Notes: a model not told the origin generated them from the letters alone. DNA of 9,309 bases from Candidatus Hydrogenedentota bacterium (GCA_012965445.1 DTSJ01000309.1:1-9309); one strand, 5' to 3'; shown: positions 1 to 7,932, counted from the stretch's first letter. Translations and numbers: made by a program.

Positions 1-626
1 ACGGAGCGCGCGGTGATACCGACATCTCGCGCGATTCATATGAGCGGGCAATCCTTCTGTATGCCGCCGAAGACTCGACACAGGTGGATTCGAAGTATCA
101 TCAGGCTACCCTGCACGCGCGGCTGGGTTATCTCTATGCGAGTCAATCGGAGATAGTTCAGTCGATTGGGTCATTTTATAACGCTTCAGGTTTTTATGCA
201 GATCTCGTCACATATTCCGAATTGCTTTTACAGATACATCAAGAACTACCGGCTACTCTCTTATCGCAGACCTTTGAAATGCAGTTGCAGTGGGCCACAG
301 TGTTGTCTGCGGCGCAATTGTGGAACGATGCGATTGAGGTGTTTGCGCGTTTGGATTCAGCCGACGGGAATTGGACGCCGCTGGCACGGTATTCATACGG
401 GATGGTGTTGCGTAAATCTGGAGAGCCGAAGCTGGCGTTGGTCCAGTTCAGGGCGTTGTCTTCATCAGACTTGATACCTGCGAAGGCCTATGCTGAGACT
501 CTATACGAAGCGGGACAGCCAGCGGCTGCTCGATTCGAATATGCGAAGATCCCGACTTTGTTTAACCTTAGTGAAACGGAGCGCGATGAAATCGAGTTGC
601 GGATCGAAGAGCTCTCTCGGCCCTAG
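1..626 (+). CDS. TPR-like helical repeat protein, 3' part (start outside window)
   Basis: The reading frame is open from base 3 to the TAG at 624-626, so the gene begins before the window; about 207 residues are visible. An internal GTG at 84 lies in mid-frame and is not a convincing start. The protein is soluble and almost wholly alpha-helical, with paired amphipathic helices rich in Ala, Leu, Tyr and Glu. Segments such as WNDAIEVFARLD, ARYSYGMVLRKSGEPKLALVQF and AKAYAETLYEAGQPAAARFEY have the spacing and small/aromatic pattern of tetratricopeptide repeats, though I cannot fit a strict 34-residue consensus. Such proteins usually act as protein-interaction scaffolds. There is no signal peptide or membrane segment in the visible part. 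The HD-GYP-like gene begins 65 bp downstream on the same strand and may share its transcript. Specific function is not recognised; TPR-like assignment is moderate. Confidence 0.7.
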   Translation, partial: GARGDTDISRDSYERAILLYAAEDSTQVDSKYHQATLHARLGYLYASQSEIVQSIGSFYNASGFYADLVTYSELLLQIHQELPATLLSQTFEMQLQWATVLSAAQLWNDAIEVFARLDSADGNWTPLARYSYGMVLRKSGEPKLALVQFRALSSSDLIPAKAYAETLYEAGQPAAARFEYAKIPTLFNLSETERDEIELRIEELSRP

Positions 627-691
627 CCGACAAAATCCGGCGGAGTTGGAGCGATATTGAACCGCCGCCGACGGTCATTCTTGATGCAGGT

Positions 692-1661
692 ATGCCGATT
701 ACCGGTGTAACTGGCATTGACGACGAATTGAATAAGGCTCAAGGGAATCAGGTTGCGGCAGGCCCGGCGTTTGACAAACAGATGGATCACACACACAAGA
801 AAAGTCGAAGTGCCGACCAGGTAAAGAGATGTGCGACGGCTCATTCGGGCGGTGTCGATTCTATGTCTGATATCAGCCAAGGGGTGATCAAGGCTGAGGA
901 AGTGGCGGAAGCGGCGACGGGTGTCATTGACAGTTTGATGAATACTTTTTCTACCGATGCGAGTCTGCTAAATAACATGACGGCGCTGAGGCAGAGCAGC
1001 GAGTATGCGTACACTCATTCGGTCAATACAGCAATATTGTCGATCAACATAGCCATGGCACTGAAGCTCAATGAGAAGCAGGTGCGCGAGGTGGGTCTTG
1101 GCGCACTGCTTCACAATCTGGGTATGAGTATGGTGCCTCAGCAGGTGTTGAACGCAGAGCGTAAACTCAATGGGACGGAACTCGTCGATGTGCAGAAGCA
1201 TATCGGGTATGGGTTGTATTTGTTAGGGAAATTTCGGGGGCTTCCGCCGACAACGCGGATCATAATGTATCAGAACTAAGGAACGGGCTGACGGAACAGG
1301 GTATCTACGTCGGCGTACCAAGAATGCCACGCATTTGTTTGCGCGTATCGTGGCTGTGGCGGATGTGTATGACGCGATGACAACTGACAGGCCGTGGCGC
1401 AAGGCGCATCATCCGTATCGCACGATGGAGTATCTGTTGTCGCAGGCGCATAAGAAGTTTGACGCTGAGATCATCACCGGGTTGCTGCGTTATATGTCGC
1501 TGGACAGCGGTGATATCGCACGGGTAGTACACAGCAATTTCGACGATTTTTACCGTCCAATAATCAGCATATTGTTTGACGACCATAGAGTTGCCTACGC
1601 GCCTCCGACAATCGTTGATTTGCATGCTCAGAAAGAGATCAAGGTTTGCTTCGGTGATTGA
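692..1661 (+). pseudogene. HD-GYP domain protein, frameshifted and catalytically degenerate
   Basis: Two frames together read as one HD-GYP domain, the fold of c-di-GMP phosphodiesterases. The first frame (692-1279) carries a helical leader, THSVNTAIL (His109), and LLHNLG (H141-N142) where the family has HD. It ends ...IIMYQN at TAA 1277-1279. The next frame (from 1281) resumes at once with ERADGTGYL, then LFARIVAVADVYDAMTTDRPWRKA and a typical C-terminal tail ending IVDLHAQKEIKV at 1661. The family motif QHHERxDGSGYP thus appears as QN, TAAG, ER-ADGTGYL: one extra base, both histidines lost, and GYP changed to GYL. The HD aspartate is Asn. Without the shift the product would be about 322 residues. 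The start is uncertain: ATG 692 has a poor RBS, the frame is open back to 590, and ATG 863 is an alternative. Most likely a decaying gene; a sequencing error could explain the shift but not the lost residues. Confidence 0.85.
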
Positions 1662-1740
1662 TGATGACCTGGAGACTGAGGACAATTTGGGGTTCGTTTG
1701 AGTGGTCTTGAGTATGCGTTGACCCCTGTTTGAGTTTGTT

Positions 1741-3255
1741 TCAGTCGTGTTTGGGTGCGGTTAGCGTTCCGATGATGCAGATGGTGAAGTTTGCGGCGAG
1801 TCCCCATACGCCGGCCGAGATGCTCCAGGGGGAACGCTGTATCGAGCCCCATTGGCCAATCGTGATGCCGACTGCTTCGCCAATCCAGAACGTGAGGGTT
1901 ATCGCAGTGCCGGTGAGGATTCCAGCGAGTACTGCTTTGGCGGGGAGCCGTTTGCTGTATACACCGATTACGAACACGGGGGCAATCTGGACCATGAATT
2001 CGAGTTTGAGCTTGATTAGGAGCCAAATTGAGCTTTCGGTTTTTATGGAGACCCATGCCATCGTAACGAGGAAGGCCATCATGGCCCATCCGAATATTTT
2101 TCCGACGCGCAGAAGGTGCTCCGGGGTGGCGTCGGGGTTGATGTAGGGTTTGTAGATATCCTTCGTAATCATGGACTGGATGGAGAGAAGGGCGGAGTCT
2201 GAGGTGGACATAATTGCGGCGACTAGTGCTACGAAGACCATGACGCCGAGCCAGTAGGTGAACACGTTTATGTTGATGATTTCGGCGAGCATGTAGATCG
2301 TGACCTGGTCGCTCTGGAGGGTGCTGAGGGCTTCGTATTTGCTGATGGCGATGATGCCGATGAGGAAGGCGAGGAAGGTGGTTACGAAGGGCATGAAAGC
2401 CATGCCGGAGAGTGACCATTGGAGGGTGCGGAGGTTTTTGGAGGAGAATACGCGCTGGATGGCGTGGGGGTATACGGATACACCGAAGCCGAGGAGGAGG
2501 ATGGTGGAGATCCAGTTTCGGATCCCCGGGGCATCGGGGACCTGATACTTTTCGGGATGGGTTTCCTGGATGATTTCGGCTGCTGCGGGCAGTCCGCCTT
2601 CGTTGGTAACGAGGATGTAGAAGATGGCTGAGCATCCGATGAGGAGAATGACGCCCTGGACGGCATCTGTCCATGCCACAGATCTCATTCCGCCGAGGGA
2701 TTCGTATACGAGCATGACGACGACCAGCATGACGACGCCTGCCATGAAATCGATTTTACCGCCTGAGAGACCCTGGACTGCATGTCCCATGGCGACGAGC
2801 TGTTCGAGGATGTAGTTTCCGAGTCCCCAGCAGAAGAGGAGTACGCAGACGATCCGGAGGGCGTGTGAGCCGAATCGGTGGTATATGTAGTCGGCGGGGG
2901 TAATGTATCCGAAGATACGTGCGAGTTTGTAGAGGCGCGGGCCGTAGAAGGTGAGAACGCAGATGGCAAGGGCCATGAAGAGTATGCTGACGACGTAGGT
3001 GCCGCCTGCGCGGTAGCTGCGGCCTGCGAACCCGAGCATGGTGTTGCCGGAGTACTGGGTGGCGAAGAAGGTGAGGAAGAGGACGAAGAGTCCAAACGAC
3101 GATCCGCCGAGATAGAAATCCCTCAGCGATTTCTCTTCACTCTTGGCACGACCGAGTATGCCGAGCCCAATCATTCCGCAGAGGTATACGACGAGGAGTA
3201 CAATGGGGCCGATGCCAAGGTCGATGTCGTTCATGGGGGACGCGGCATCATTCAT
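1741..3255 (-). CDS. SSS-family sodium:solute symporter
   Basis: A 504-residue membrane protein of the solute:sodium symporter family (LeuT-like fold, about 13 transmembrane helices) that would use the sodium gradient to import a small solute across the inner membrane. Diagnostic segments are SLRDFYLGG (about 43-51) before the second helix, FFATQYSGNT (63-72), the GGMRSVAWTDAVQG loop typical of the family, and MSTSDSALL (349-357), whose Ser residues match the sodium-site helix of SSS proteins. The FATQYSGNT form resembles the PanF/MctP/proline-type branch, but the substrate cannot be told from sequence. ATG 3255 is preferred because a GGAAAG box lies 9 bases upstream and it overlaps the stop of the small upstream gene by 8 bp. 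A longer frame to 3318 has a low-complexity, non-family N-terminus, and ATG 3234 is a possible shorter start. It converges on the HD-GYP gene with 79 bp between; no clear terminator is visible there. Confidence 0.93.
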   Translation of the reverse strand: MNDAASPMNDIDLGIGPIVLLVVYLCGMIGLGILGRAKSEEKSLRDFYLGGSSFGLFVLFLTFFATQYSGNTMLGFAGRSYRAGGTYVVSILFMALAICVLTFYGPRLYKLARIFGYITPADYIYHRFGSHALRIVCVLLFCWGLGNYILEQLVAMGHAVQGLSGGKIDFMAGVVMLVVVMLVYESLGGMRSVAWTDAVQGVILLIGCSAIFYILVTNEGGLPAAAEIIQETHPEKYQVPDAPGIRNWISTILLLGFGVSVYPHAIQRVFSSKNLRTLQWSLSGMAFMPFVTTFLAFLIGIIAISKYEALSTLQSDQVTIYMLAEIININVFTYWLGVMVFVALVAAIMSTSDSALLSIQSMITKDIYKPYINPDATPEHLLRVGKIFGWAMMAFLVTMAWVSIKTESSIWLLIKLKLEFMVQIAPVFVIGVYSKRLPAKAVLAGILTGTAITLTFWIGEAVGITIGQWGSIQRSPWSISAGVWGLAANFTICIIGTLTAPKHD

Positions 3256-3544
3256 CGTCGGGGTCTTTCCAGAAGAGGAGCGTGCCGACGGCGGTGAGTA
3301 CAGCGACACCGGCCGCACAGGCTAGAGAAGTCCAGACCCATGTCGGGAGACCCGCGATGATTGCACCGGATTCGCCGGGTGTGCGATACCAGGGAATGCT
3401 GATGACGATACAGACGAGGAGTATGGGGAGGAACCATTTCTGGCGGAGTGGTTCCTTGCGAAGGCTGTTGGCAACTGACCAGAATCGATCCATGTCGCGT
3501 TCGTCGTCGTATTCAGTTTTTGGTTTTTCTTGAGTATCGCTCAT
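3248..3544 (-). CDS. Small two-helix membrane protein, DUF3311-like symporter partner
   Basis: A 98-residue protein with a charged, probably cytoplasmic N-terminus (about 1-36, rich in Asp, Glu, Lys and Arg) and two predicted membrane helices (about 38-53 and 67-91) joined by a short PWYRTPGESGAIIAGLPTW loop. The layout and the PWY...GLPTWVW pattern resemble DUF3311-type small proteins, which are commonly encoded directly before SSS symporters. Here the stop codon overlaps the symporter start by 8 bp, so the two are almost certainly co-translated. The role is inferred from context: an accessory or stability subunit of the transporter. The N-terminal extension is longer than in typical short members. 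ATG 3544 is the first start, with only a weak upstream purine box. Assignment to DUF3311 is from memory of the family pattern; the two-helix partner call is firm, the family name less so. Confidence 0.8.
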   Translation of the reverse strand: MSDTQEKPKTEYDDERDMDRFWSVANSLRKEPLRQKWFLPILLVCIVISIPWYRTPGESGAIIAGLPTWVWTSLACAAGVAVLTAVGTLLFWKDPDDE

Positions 3545-3580
3545 TGCAGGTTCGTCCGTGTTCTAACTGGAATTGAAGTA

Positions 3581-3616
3581 TTGTTACCTAGATTGGTATT
3601 TGGATCAACTTTGATC
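3581..3616 (-). promoter_or_regulatory. Possible promoter with overlapping inverted repeat before the symporter unit
   Basis: In the 81-bp gap between the ABC permease and the small membrane gene, the - strand carries TTGATC (3608-3603) and TAACAA (3586-3581) 16 bases apart, a weak sigma70-like pair. The -35 box is part of a perfect inverted repeat, GATCAA-CT-TTGATC (3603-3616), which could be an operator. Both elements are short and could be chance, but their overlap in the only sizeable gap of the - strand block makes a separate promoter for the symporter pair plausible. Confidence 0.27.
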
Positions 3617-3625
3617 TTGGTGGAA

Positions 3626-5494
3626 TTATGCTTTCATTTTCATGAGTTTGCTTAGAATGATTTTTTCGCGCTGCTGGAGCAGTTTGCCGAATCTGGGGAG
3701 TGTCAACCAGTAGACCAGAGATATCAATCCTACCATTCCGAGCGAGGTGATGATTCTGATGGAAAAACCTTGATATGAGAAGAAACGCACTAGGATGGTA
3801 TCGACAGTCGTAGCGAAAGCGACTGGTATGGACATTAACCCAATGATGAAAAGTGTCGAGATTCCAACGAGCATCAGTATCAGCTGCTGTCTGAGTCCGG
3901 GCTTCGTGCCTTGCAGGTCGATGTAGTATGGAAAGTAGATCGATGTCAGGTTGCCAATGATGCAGAGGGTCAATCCGAGCTGGACAATTTGAAGTATAGA
4001 GATGGTGAATGCGGCGATTCTGTAGTGGATGAACATACTGCTGAAGAGGAACATTAGGAGTGCCATTGTGCCGGCCCCGACGAACAGCATGCAGTTATAC
4101 CCAAACAAGTATTTCCAGCGTGGCATGGGCAAGAGCACGTATGCGCGAAATCCTCCGATGTCGAGCCCAAACATATTAGTGAAGAGGGTAATGGTGGCGA
4201 AAAAGGGCAGCATAATCATGACTGTCGACGTGAAGCTGGTTATCATGGTCTTGAAGATCAGTGAATCGAGGAGTCCTAAGTGTTCGATATTTCTGACGAC
4301 CATAAAGAAGATCCATCCGATGACCAGGGGCGCGCTGAACATTACCCAGACCGTAGGATGCCGGAGGCTCGTCAGGAATGAGCTTGAGACAACCCCGGCA
4401 GTAGTATTGTCCAATACTGGAAGATGGAGTCCGATCAGGCGCTGACCGAAGGGGCGTCTGGAGGATGAACTGGTCCCGCGATTCCGCGTTCGGCCAACTG
4501 AGGGTGGCAATGTGTGAAATCGCAGGGTCGACCGATATCCGAGGAAGAGGCCGAATCCTGCAAGGGCGGCGAGACTTGCGAAGCAGTGCAGCGCGGATAG
4601 GAATCGTCCTTCCAGTAACATTGCCATACCAAGAGGAAACCAACCGAACGGGAAGAAGCTGTTGGCAGTGGTGACGATGTAGGTGATGTAGGCATCACGC
4701 TCGTTATCCTGCGCGTCTTTCAATTCTACGCCCAAGGACAAGGCCTTGGTTTCACCGGGGATTCCGGCTTTGTCTGAGTCTGCTTCTGCTACTGGCTCAG
4801 GTTCATCCGCGCTTGAAAAATCGATCGAATCGAATTTTTCGAAGTTGGGGAAAAAAGCCGGATTGATCAGCAGCGATGGAACGATAAACACCAGTGGAAT
4901 TAGCATGAGGATCTTCTGTCTGCGTCGTTTGTTCTGCATAAGAAAGGAGAGAATCCCCTGAACGTAGTAGGTCCACGCGGCGAGCATGAAGTAAAAGATG
5001 AGGCCGAGAGGGATTGCGAGAAGCATTTTCGGCCCGGCCTTGAAGGATGCAGTAATGGAGAAGGTAATCAGCGGCATGATAAAAACGACGAACAACGGAG
5101 ATGCGATCGAAATACTGAAGTTCAGCAGGAAGACGGTTCTCAGGGAGATAGGGAGGAAGAGCATTCTCTTGAAGTCGATTGGTTCTGAGCGTTTCAGTTC
5201 TGCGATCAAGTCGATTAGCCAGAACAAGAGGAAATATCCGATCAAAACATCCTCTACAATCATGAGATAGGTTCCGCTGATTGCTTTTCCGGACTCGGCG
5301 GCGTCTTCAATGAGTCCTCCTGTGACGATTCCCACACCGACTCCGAGGGCGGCCATCCCGATTGCTACAAGAGACATTATGATGTACATCAGCACGGCGG
5401 TAGTTCGTCCGAAGCGTTTCTGGGCGAGATTGATTACTTTGTGCCTGTGGGAACGCAGCTGCACCCAGAGGAGTGTGCGAAAGAGAGAGGTCAT
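3626..5494 (-). CDS. ABC-2 type transporter membrane protein
   Basis: A 622-residue integral membrane protein with roughly 12 hydrophobic helices in two clusters. The first cluster covers about residues 31-215. A hydrophilic, acidic loop follows (about 215-275, including SSADEPEPVAEADSDKAG), and a second hydrophobic cluster runs to the basic C-terminus. There is no signal peptide. The N-terminus, a short amphipathic segment before the first helix, fits ABC-2 family exporter permeases. Its start ATG 5494 overlaps the stop of the ATPase gene as ATGA, which indicates translational coupling and identifies the pair as one transporter. With both hydrophobic halves in one chain it probably supplies the whole membrane part, or forms a homodimer. 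The substrate is unknown; ABC-2 systems export lipids, glycans, peptides or drugs. The paired ATPase makes the transporter call strong, while the exact subfamily is not recognised. Confidence 0.85.
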   Translation of the reverse strand: MTSLFRTLLWVQLRSHRHKVINLAQKRFGRTTAVLMYIIMSLVAIGMAALGVGVGIVTGGLIEDAAESGKAISGTYLMIVEDVLIGYFLLFWLIDLIAELKRSEPIDFKRMLFLPISLRTVFLLNFSISIASPLFVVFIMPLITFSITASFKAGPKMLLAIPLGLIFYFMLAAWTYYVQGILSFLMQNKRRRQKILMLIPLVFIVPSLLINPAFFPNFEKFDSIDFSSADEPEPVAEADSDKAGIPGETKALSLGVELKDAQDNERDAYITYIVTTANSFFPFGWFPLGMAMLLEGRFLSALHCFASLAALAGFGLFLGYRSTLRFHTLPPSVGRTRNRGTSSSSRRPFGQRLIGLHLPVLDNTTAGVVSSSFLTSLRHPTVWVMFSAPLVIGWIFFMVVRNIEHLGLLDSLIFKTMITSFTSTVMIMLPFFATITLFTNMFGLDIGGFRAYVLLPMPRWKYLFGYNCMLFVGAGTMALLMFLFSSMFIHYRIAAFTISILQIVQLGLTLCIIGNLTSIYFPYYIDLQGTKPGLRQQLILMLVGISTLFIIGLMSIPVAFATTVDTILVRFFSYQGFSIRIITSLGMVGLISLVYWLTLPRFGKLLQQREKIILSKLMKMKA

Positions 5495-6255
5495 TGTTCG
5501 CTCTTTCCGAGCCAGGACAGTGTGGCTATTTCGTCATCGTCATCTCCGACGGTCTCGATGAAAGCATTTTCGAGGGTGCCTTCGAGGGCGAGGTCTTTCA
5601 GGGTGGACTGACTGACGAGTTTTCCTTCGTGGATGATGCCGACGTGGGTGCAGAGTTTTTCTACGATTTCGAGGATATGCGAGGTGAGGAATACCGTGGC
5701 ATCGCGCGCGATGAAGCTTTCAAGGATGGTGCGGAGTGTTCGTGCGGCGATCGCGTCCATGCCTTCAAAGGGTTCATCGAGGAAGAGGAGTTCCGGATCG
5801 TGTATGAGGGCGGCGGCGACGGAGATTTTTTTTCTCATGCCGTGGGAAAATTCGAGGATGAGGGTTTTCTCGGCATCGTCAAGTTTGAACAGTGCGAGGA
5901 GTTCTTCGCGGCGTTCGGCAATCGTGTTATTGTCCATGCTGTACATGCGGCCGATGAAGGTGAGGTATTCGTGCGCGGTGAGATTCTCGAATAGGCAGAG
6001 GTCTTCGGGGACGACGCCGATGCGTTGCTTTATAGCCAGTCCTTCTTGTTCGAGGTCTTTTCCAAAGATTTTAATGGTGCCTATGGAGGGGGCGAGGAGT
6101 CCAGTGAGCATTTTGATCGTGGTGGATTTACCAGCGCCGTTTCGCCCGAGGAAGCCGTAGAACATGCCGGGTTCGATCGTGAGATCGAGGTCATCGACGG
6201 CCCAGAATCCGTCAAATTCGCGGCTTAGCTGTTTGGTTTCGATGCTGTTTGTCAC
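5491..6255 (-). CDS. ABC transporter ATP-binding protein (ABC-2 exporter type)
   Basis: The nucleotide-binding subunit that powers the adjacent permease. Counted on the longest frame (259 residues from TTG 6270): Walker A GRNGAGKST (42-50); the Q-loop position is Glu in VVPEDLCLFENLT (E89); the signature is FSHGMRKK (141-148) instead of LSGGQ; Walker B LLFLDEP (161-167); D-loop GMD; and switch histidine in TSH (197). The Glu Q-loop and SHGM signature are shared by many ABC-2 exporter ATPases, so it should be active. An acidic patch (GDDDDE) precedes the C-terminus. I place the start at GTG 6255 (254 residues) because GGGAG at 6268-6264 lies 8 bases upstream; TTG 6270 would overlap that site. 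The gene begins 46 bp after the monooxygenase stop and overlaps the permease start by 4 bp, which suggests one operon. Confidence 0.93.
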   Translation of the reverse strand: MTNSIETKQLSREFDGFWAVDDLDLTIEPGMFYGFLGRNGAGKSTTIKMLTGLLAPSIGTIKIFGKDLEQEGLAIKQRIGVVPEDLCLFENLTAHEYLTFIGRMYSMDNNTIAERREELLALFKLDDAEKTLILEFSHGMRKKISVAAALIHDPELLFLDEPFEGMDAIAARTLRTILESFIARDATVFLTSHILEIVEKLCTHVGIIHEGKLVSQSTLKDLALEGTLENAFIETVGDDDDEIATLSWLGKSEQ

Positions 6256-6263
6256 GCGCACTG

Positions 6264-6268
6264 CTCCC
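6264..6268 (-). promoter_or_regulatory. Ribosome binding site deciding the ABC ATPase start
   Basis: GGGAG on the - strand, 8 bases before GTG 6255. It lies inside the longer frame that begins with TTG 6270, which argues for the GTG as the true start. Confidence 0.6.
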
Positions 6269-6301
6269 AATCAGTTGTGTGTGAAAAGTGTTGGTTTCTC
6301 T

Positions 6302-7774
6302 TTATCGCGCTTGTGTATCGAATACGGCGAAGTCCGGATACAGCGTTCGCCACCAATACTGTACAGTCGAGTAGGGCCAATTATTCACAATCTTCCCATC
6401 TTCGTTTTTGTACCAGCTTCCGCAGGAGGCGTCCCATACGGAGTGCGTGAGTGAGTCCTGGACTTCGACGGAGTATTCGCGCATGATGTCGGGTCGGAGC
6501 TGCATGGATTTGAGGTTGTCGCGGTTGAGGATTTTGATGCAGTTGATGATGTACCGCATCTGGAGTTCGAGCATGAGGATTATGGAGTTGTGGCCGAGAT
6601 TAGTGTTGGGGCCGTAGAGCATGAAGAAGTTGGGGAACCCGTCGAGGGTGATGCCGAGGTAGGCTTCGGCGCCGTTTTTCCAGGTTTCGTCGAGGCGTTT
6701 TTCTTTTGTGCCGATGATGTTCATTGGGGCAAGAAAGTCGCTGGTCTGGAATCCGGTTGCATAGAGGATCGTGTCGACTTTTGTTTCTGTGCCGTCTTCG
6801 GTGATGACGCTGTCGGGGGTGATTTCGGTGATGTGGTCCATGGTGACGTCGACGTTGTCCTGATGGAGGGTATCGTAGTATTCGTTTGAGATGAGTATGC
6901 GTTTGCAGCCGATGGGGTAGTCGGGGATGCAGGCTTCGAGGAGTTTTGGGTCCGATATTTTTGATCGGATGTCTTGTTCAGCCTGTGCTTGGGCTTTTCT
7001 GCCGAGTTTGGTGTTTTTTTGGAACATCGGCCATCTGATTTCGAACATGAACCAGAGAAACGCGCGGTAGACTTTGTTTACGAAGGGTACCTTTGTGAAG
7101 ATCGCGCGTTCGCGATCTGAGAAGGGGCGGTCTGGTTTCGGGAAAACCCAGTTTGCGCTTCTTTGAAAAATAGTCATGTGTTTGACTTCGAGTGCAACGG
7201 GAGGAATCATTTGTATGGCACTTCCGCCGTTTCCGATTACGGCAACGGTTTTGTCGTTGAGGTCGTAGTCGTGATCCCAGCGGGCGGTATGGATGGTTTT
7301 TCCTTGGAAGGTGTCGCGGCCTTTGATGTTGGGGTAGCTGGGGCGGTTGAGCTGGCCGACTCCTGAGATGAGAAATTGTGAAGTCAGCGTGTCTCCGTCG
7401 GTGGTGGTGATGTTCCACGTGGCGGATTCTTCGTCGAAAGTAGCTTTTTCGAGTTCTTTGTTCAGGCGGATATTTCGGTGGAGGTCGTGTTTTTCTGCGC
7501 AGGCATTGACGTATTCGAGGATTTCGGCTTGGCCGGGGAATTTTTGCGTCCAGTCGGTTTTGGGTTCGAATGAGAATGAGTAGAACATCGAGGGGACGTC
7601 GCAGCCGGAGCCGGGGTATGAGTTGTCGCGCCAGGTGCCGCCGATGCCGTCTTTTTTCTCCAGTATGATCCAGTCGTCGATTCCGGCATTCTGGAGTTGG
7701 ATGGCTATGCCGAGGCCCGCGAGGCCTGCGCCGATGATGGCTATCTGGGTTGTGTCTGCTTGATTTTCGCTCAT
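6302..7774 (-). CDS. Flavin-containing, Baeyer-Villiger-type monooxygenase
   Basis: A 490-residue FAD- and NADPH-dependent oxygenase, full length for the family. The FAD-binding Rossmann motif is GAGLAG (15-20) with an acidic Glu39 at the end of the second strand. GGTWRDNSYPGSGCD (45-59) matches the second motif of type I Baeyer-Villiger enzymes. The fingerprint FxGxxxHTxxWD is present as FQGKTIHTARWD (156-167). The NADPH Rossmann motif is GNGGSA (181-186), and ATGF appears later in YATGFQTSDF. Such enzymes insert oxygen next to a ketone or oxidise heteroatoms; the fingerprint favours the Baeyer-Villiger type over the N-hydroxylating and FMO types, but the substrate is unknown. It looks soluble and cytoplasmic. 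ATG 7774 gives the N-terminus expected for the family. It is the first gene of the - strand block and is followed at 46 bp by the ABC transporter genes. Confidence 0.92.
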   Translation of the reverse strand: MSENQADTTQIAIIGAGLAGLGIAIQLQNAGIDDWIILEKKDGIGGTWRDNSYPGSGCDVPSMFYSFSFEPKTDWTQKFPGQAEILEYVNACAEKHDLHRNIRLNKELEKATFDEESATWNITTTDGDTLTSQFLISGVGQLNRPSYPNIKGRDTFQGKTIHTARWDHDYDLNDKTVAVIGNGGSAIQMIPPVALEVKHMTIFQRSANWVFPKPDRPFSDRERAIFTKVPFVNKVYRAFLWFMFEIRWPMFQKNTKLGRKAQAQAEQDIRSKISDPKLLEACIPDYPIGCKRILISNEYYDTLHQDNVDVTMDHITEITPDSVITEDGTETKVDTILYATGFQTSDFLAPMNIIGTKEKRLDETWKNGAEAYLGITLDGFPNFFMLYGPNTNLGHNSIILMLELQMRYIINCIKILNRDNLKSMQLRPDIMREYSVEVQDSLTHSVWDASCGSWYKNEDGKIVNNWPYSTVQYWWRTLYPDFAVFDTQAR

Positions 7775-7815
7775 TGTTGTTGTCCCAACTTGTTGTGATT
7801 CTTGTTGCGATGATC

Positions 7816-7827
7816 AGGGTATACCCT
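7816..7827. promoter_or_regulatory. 12-bp perfect palindrome upstream of the monooxygenase
   Basis: AGGGTATACCCT is a perfect palindrome 42 bp before the monooxygenase start. On the - strand a TTGACC box (7852-7847) lies 18 bases before TAGGGT, which is half of the palindrome, so a promoter -10 region may overlap it. A symmetrical site in that position is a good operator candidate for a dimeric repressor. The regulator is not in this window. The promoter part is weak; the palindrome itself is exact. Confidence 0.4.
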
Positions 7828-7932
7828 ACTGGAACGGGTGGGGCGTGGTCAATTGGTGTTGGTGTCATTAGAATGATCTTCCTTATAGATGGAACGCGGG
7901 CGTTGCATTGTCTTGGGAGTTGCGAACGTTTC

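Noticed and set aside
586..660. Short ORF from ATG 586 running out of the TPR gene
   Set aside because: About 24 codons, no RBS or recognisable sequence; it mostly overlaps the end of the TPR-like gene.
1662..1740. Possible terminator between the convergent HD-GYP and symporter genes
   Set aside because: GGGGT and ACCCC could pair but over a long loop and without a T-run; the twice-repeated GTTTGAGT (1696, 1728) is too short to interpret.
1628..2674. 348-codon open frame on the - strand within the symporter
   Set aside because: Its translation is extremely rich in Pro, His and Arg with no domain pattern. It is the +1 frame shadow of the clear symporter gene, kept open by the C-rich third positions.
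5473..6228. Several + strand open frames opposite the ABC ATPase
   Set aside because: They are antisense shadows rich in Gly, Glu and Phe, without RBS or family signatures; the - strand ATPase has every expected motif.
6978..7868. 296-codon - strand frame overlapping the monooxygenase
   Set aside because: Arg/His/Pro-rich shadow of the monooxygenase in another frame; it does not match any family.
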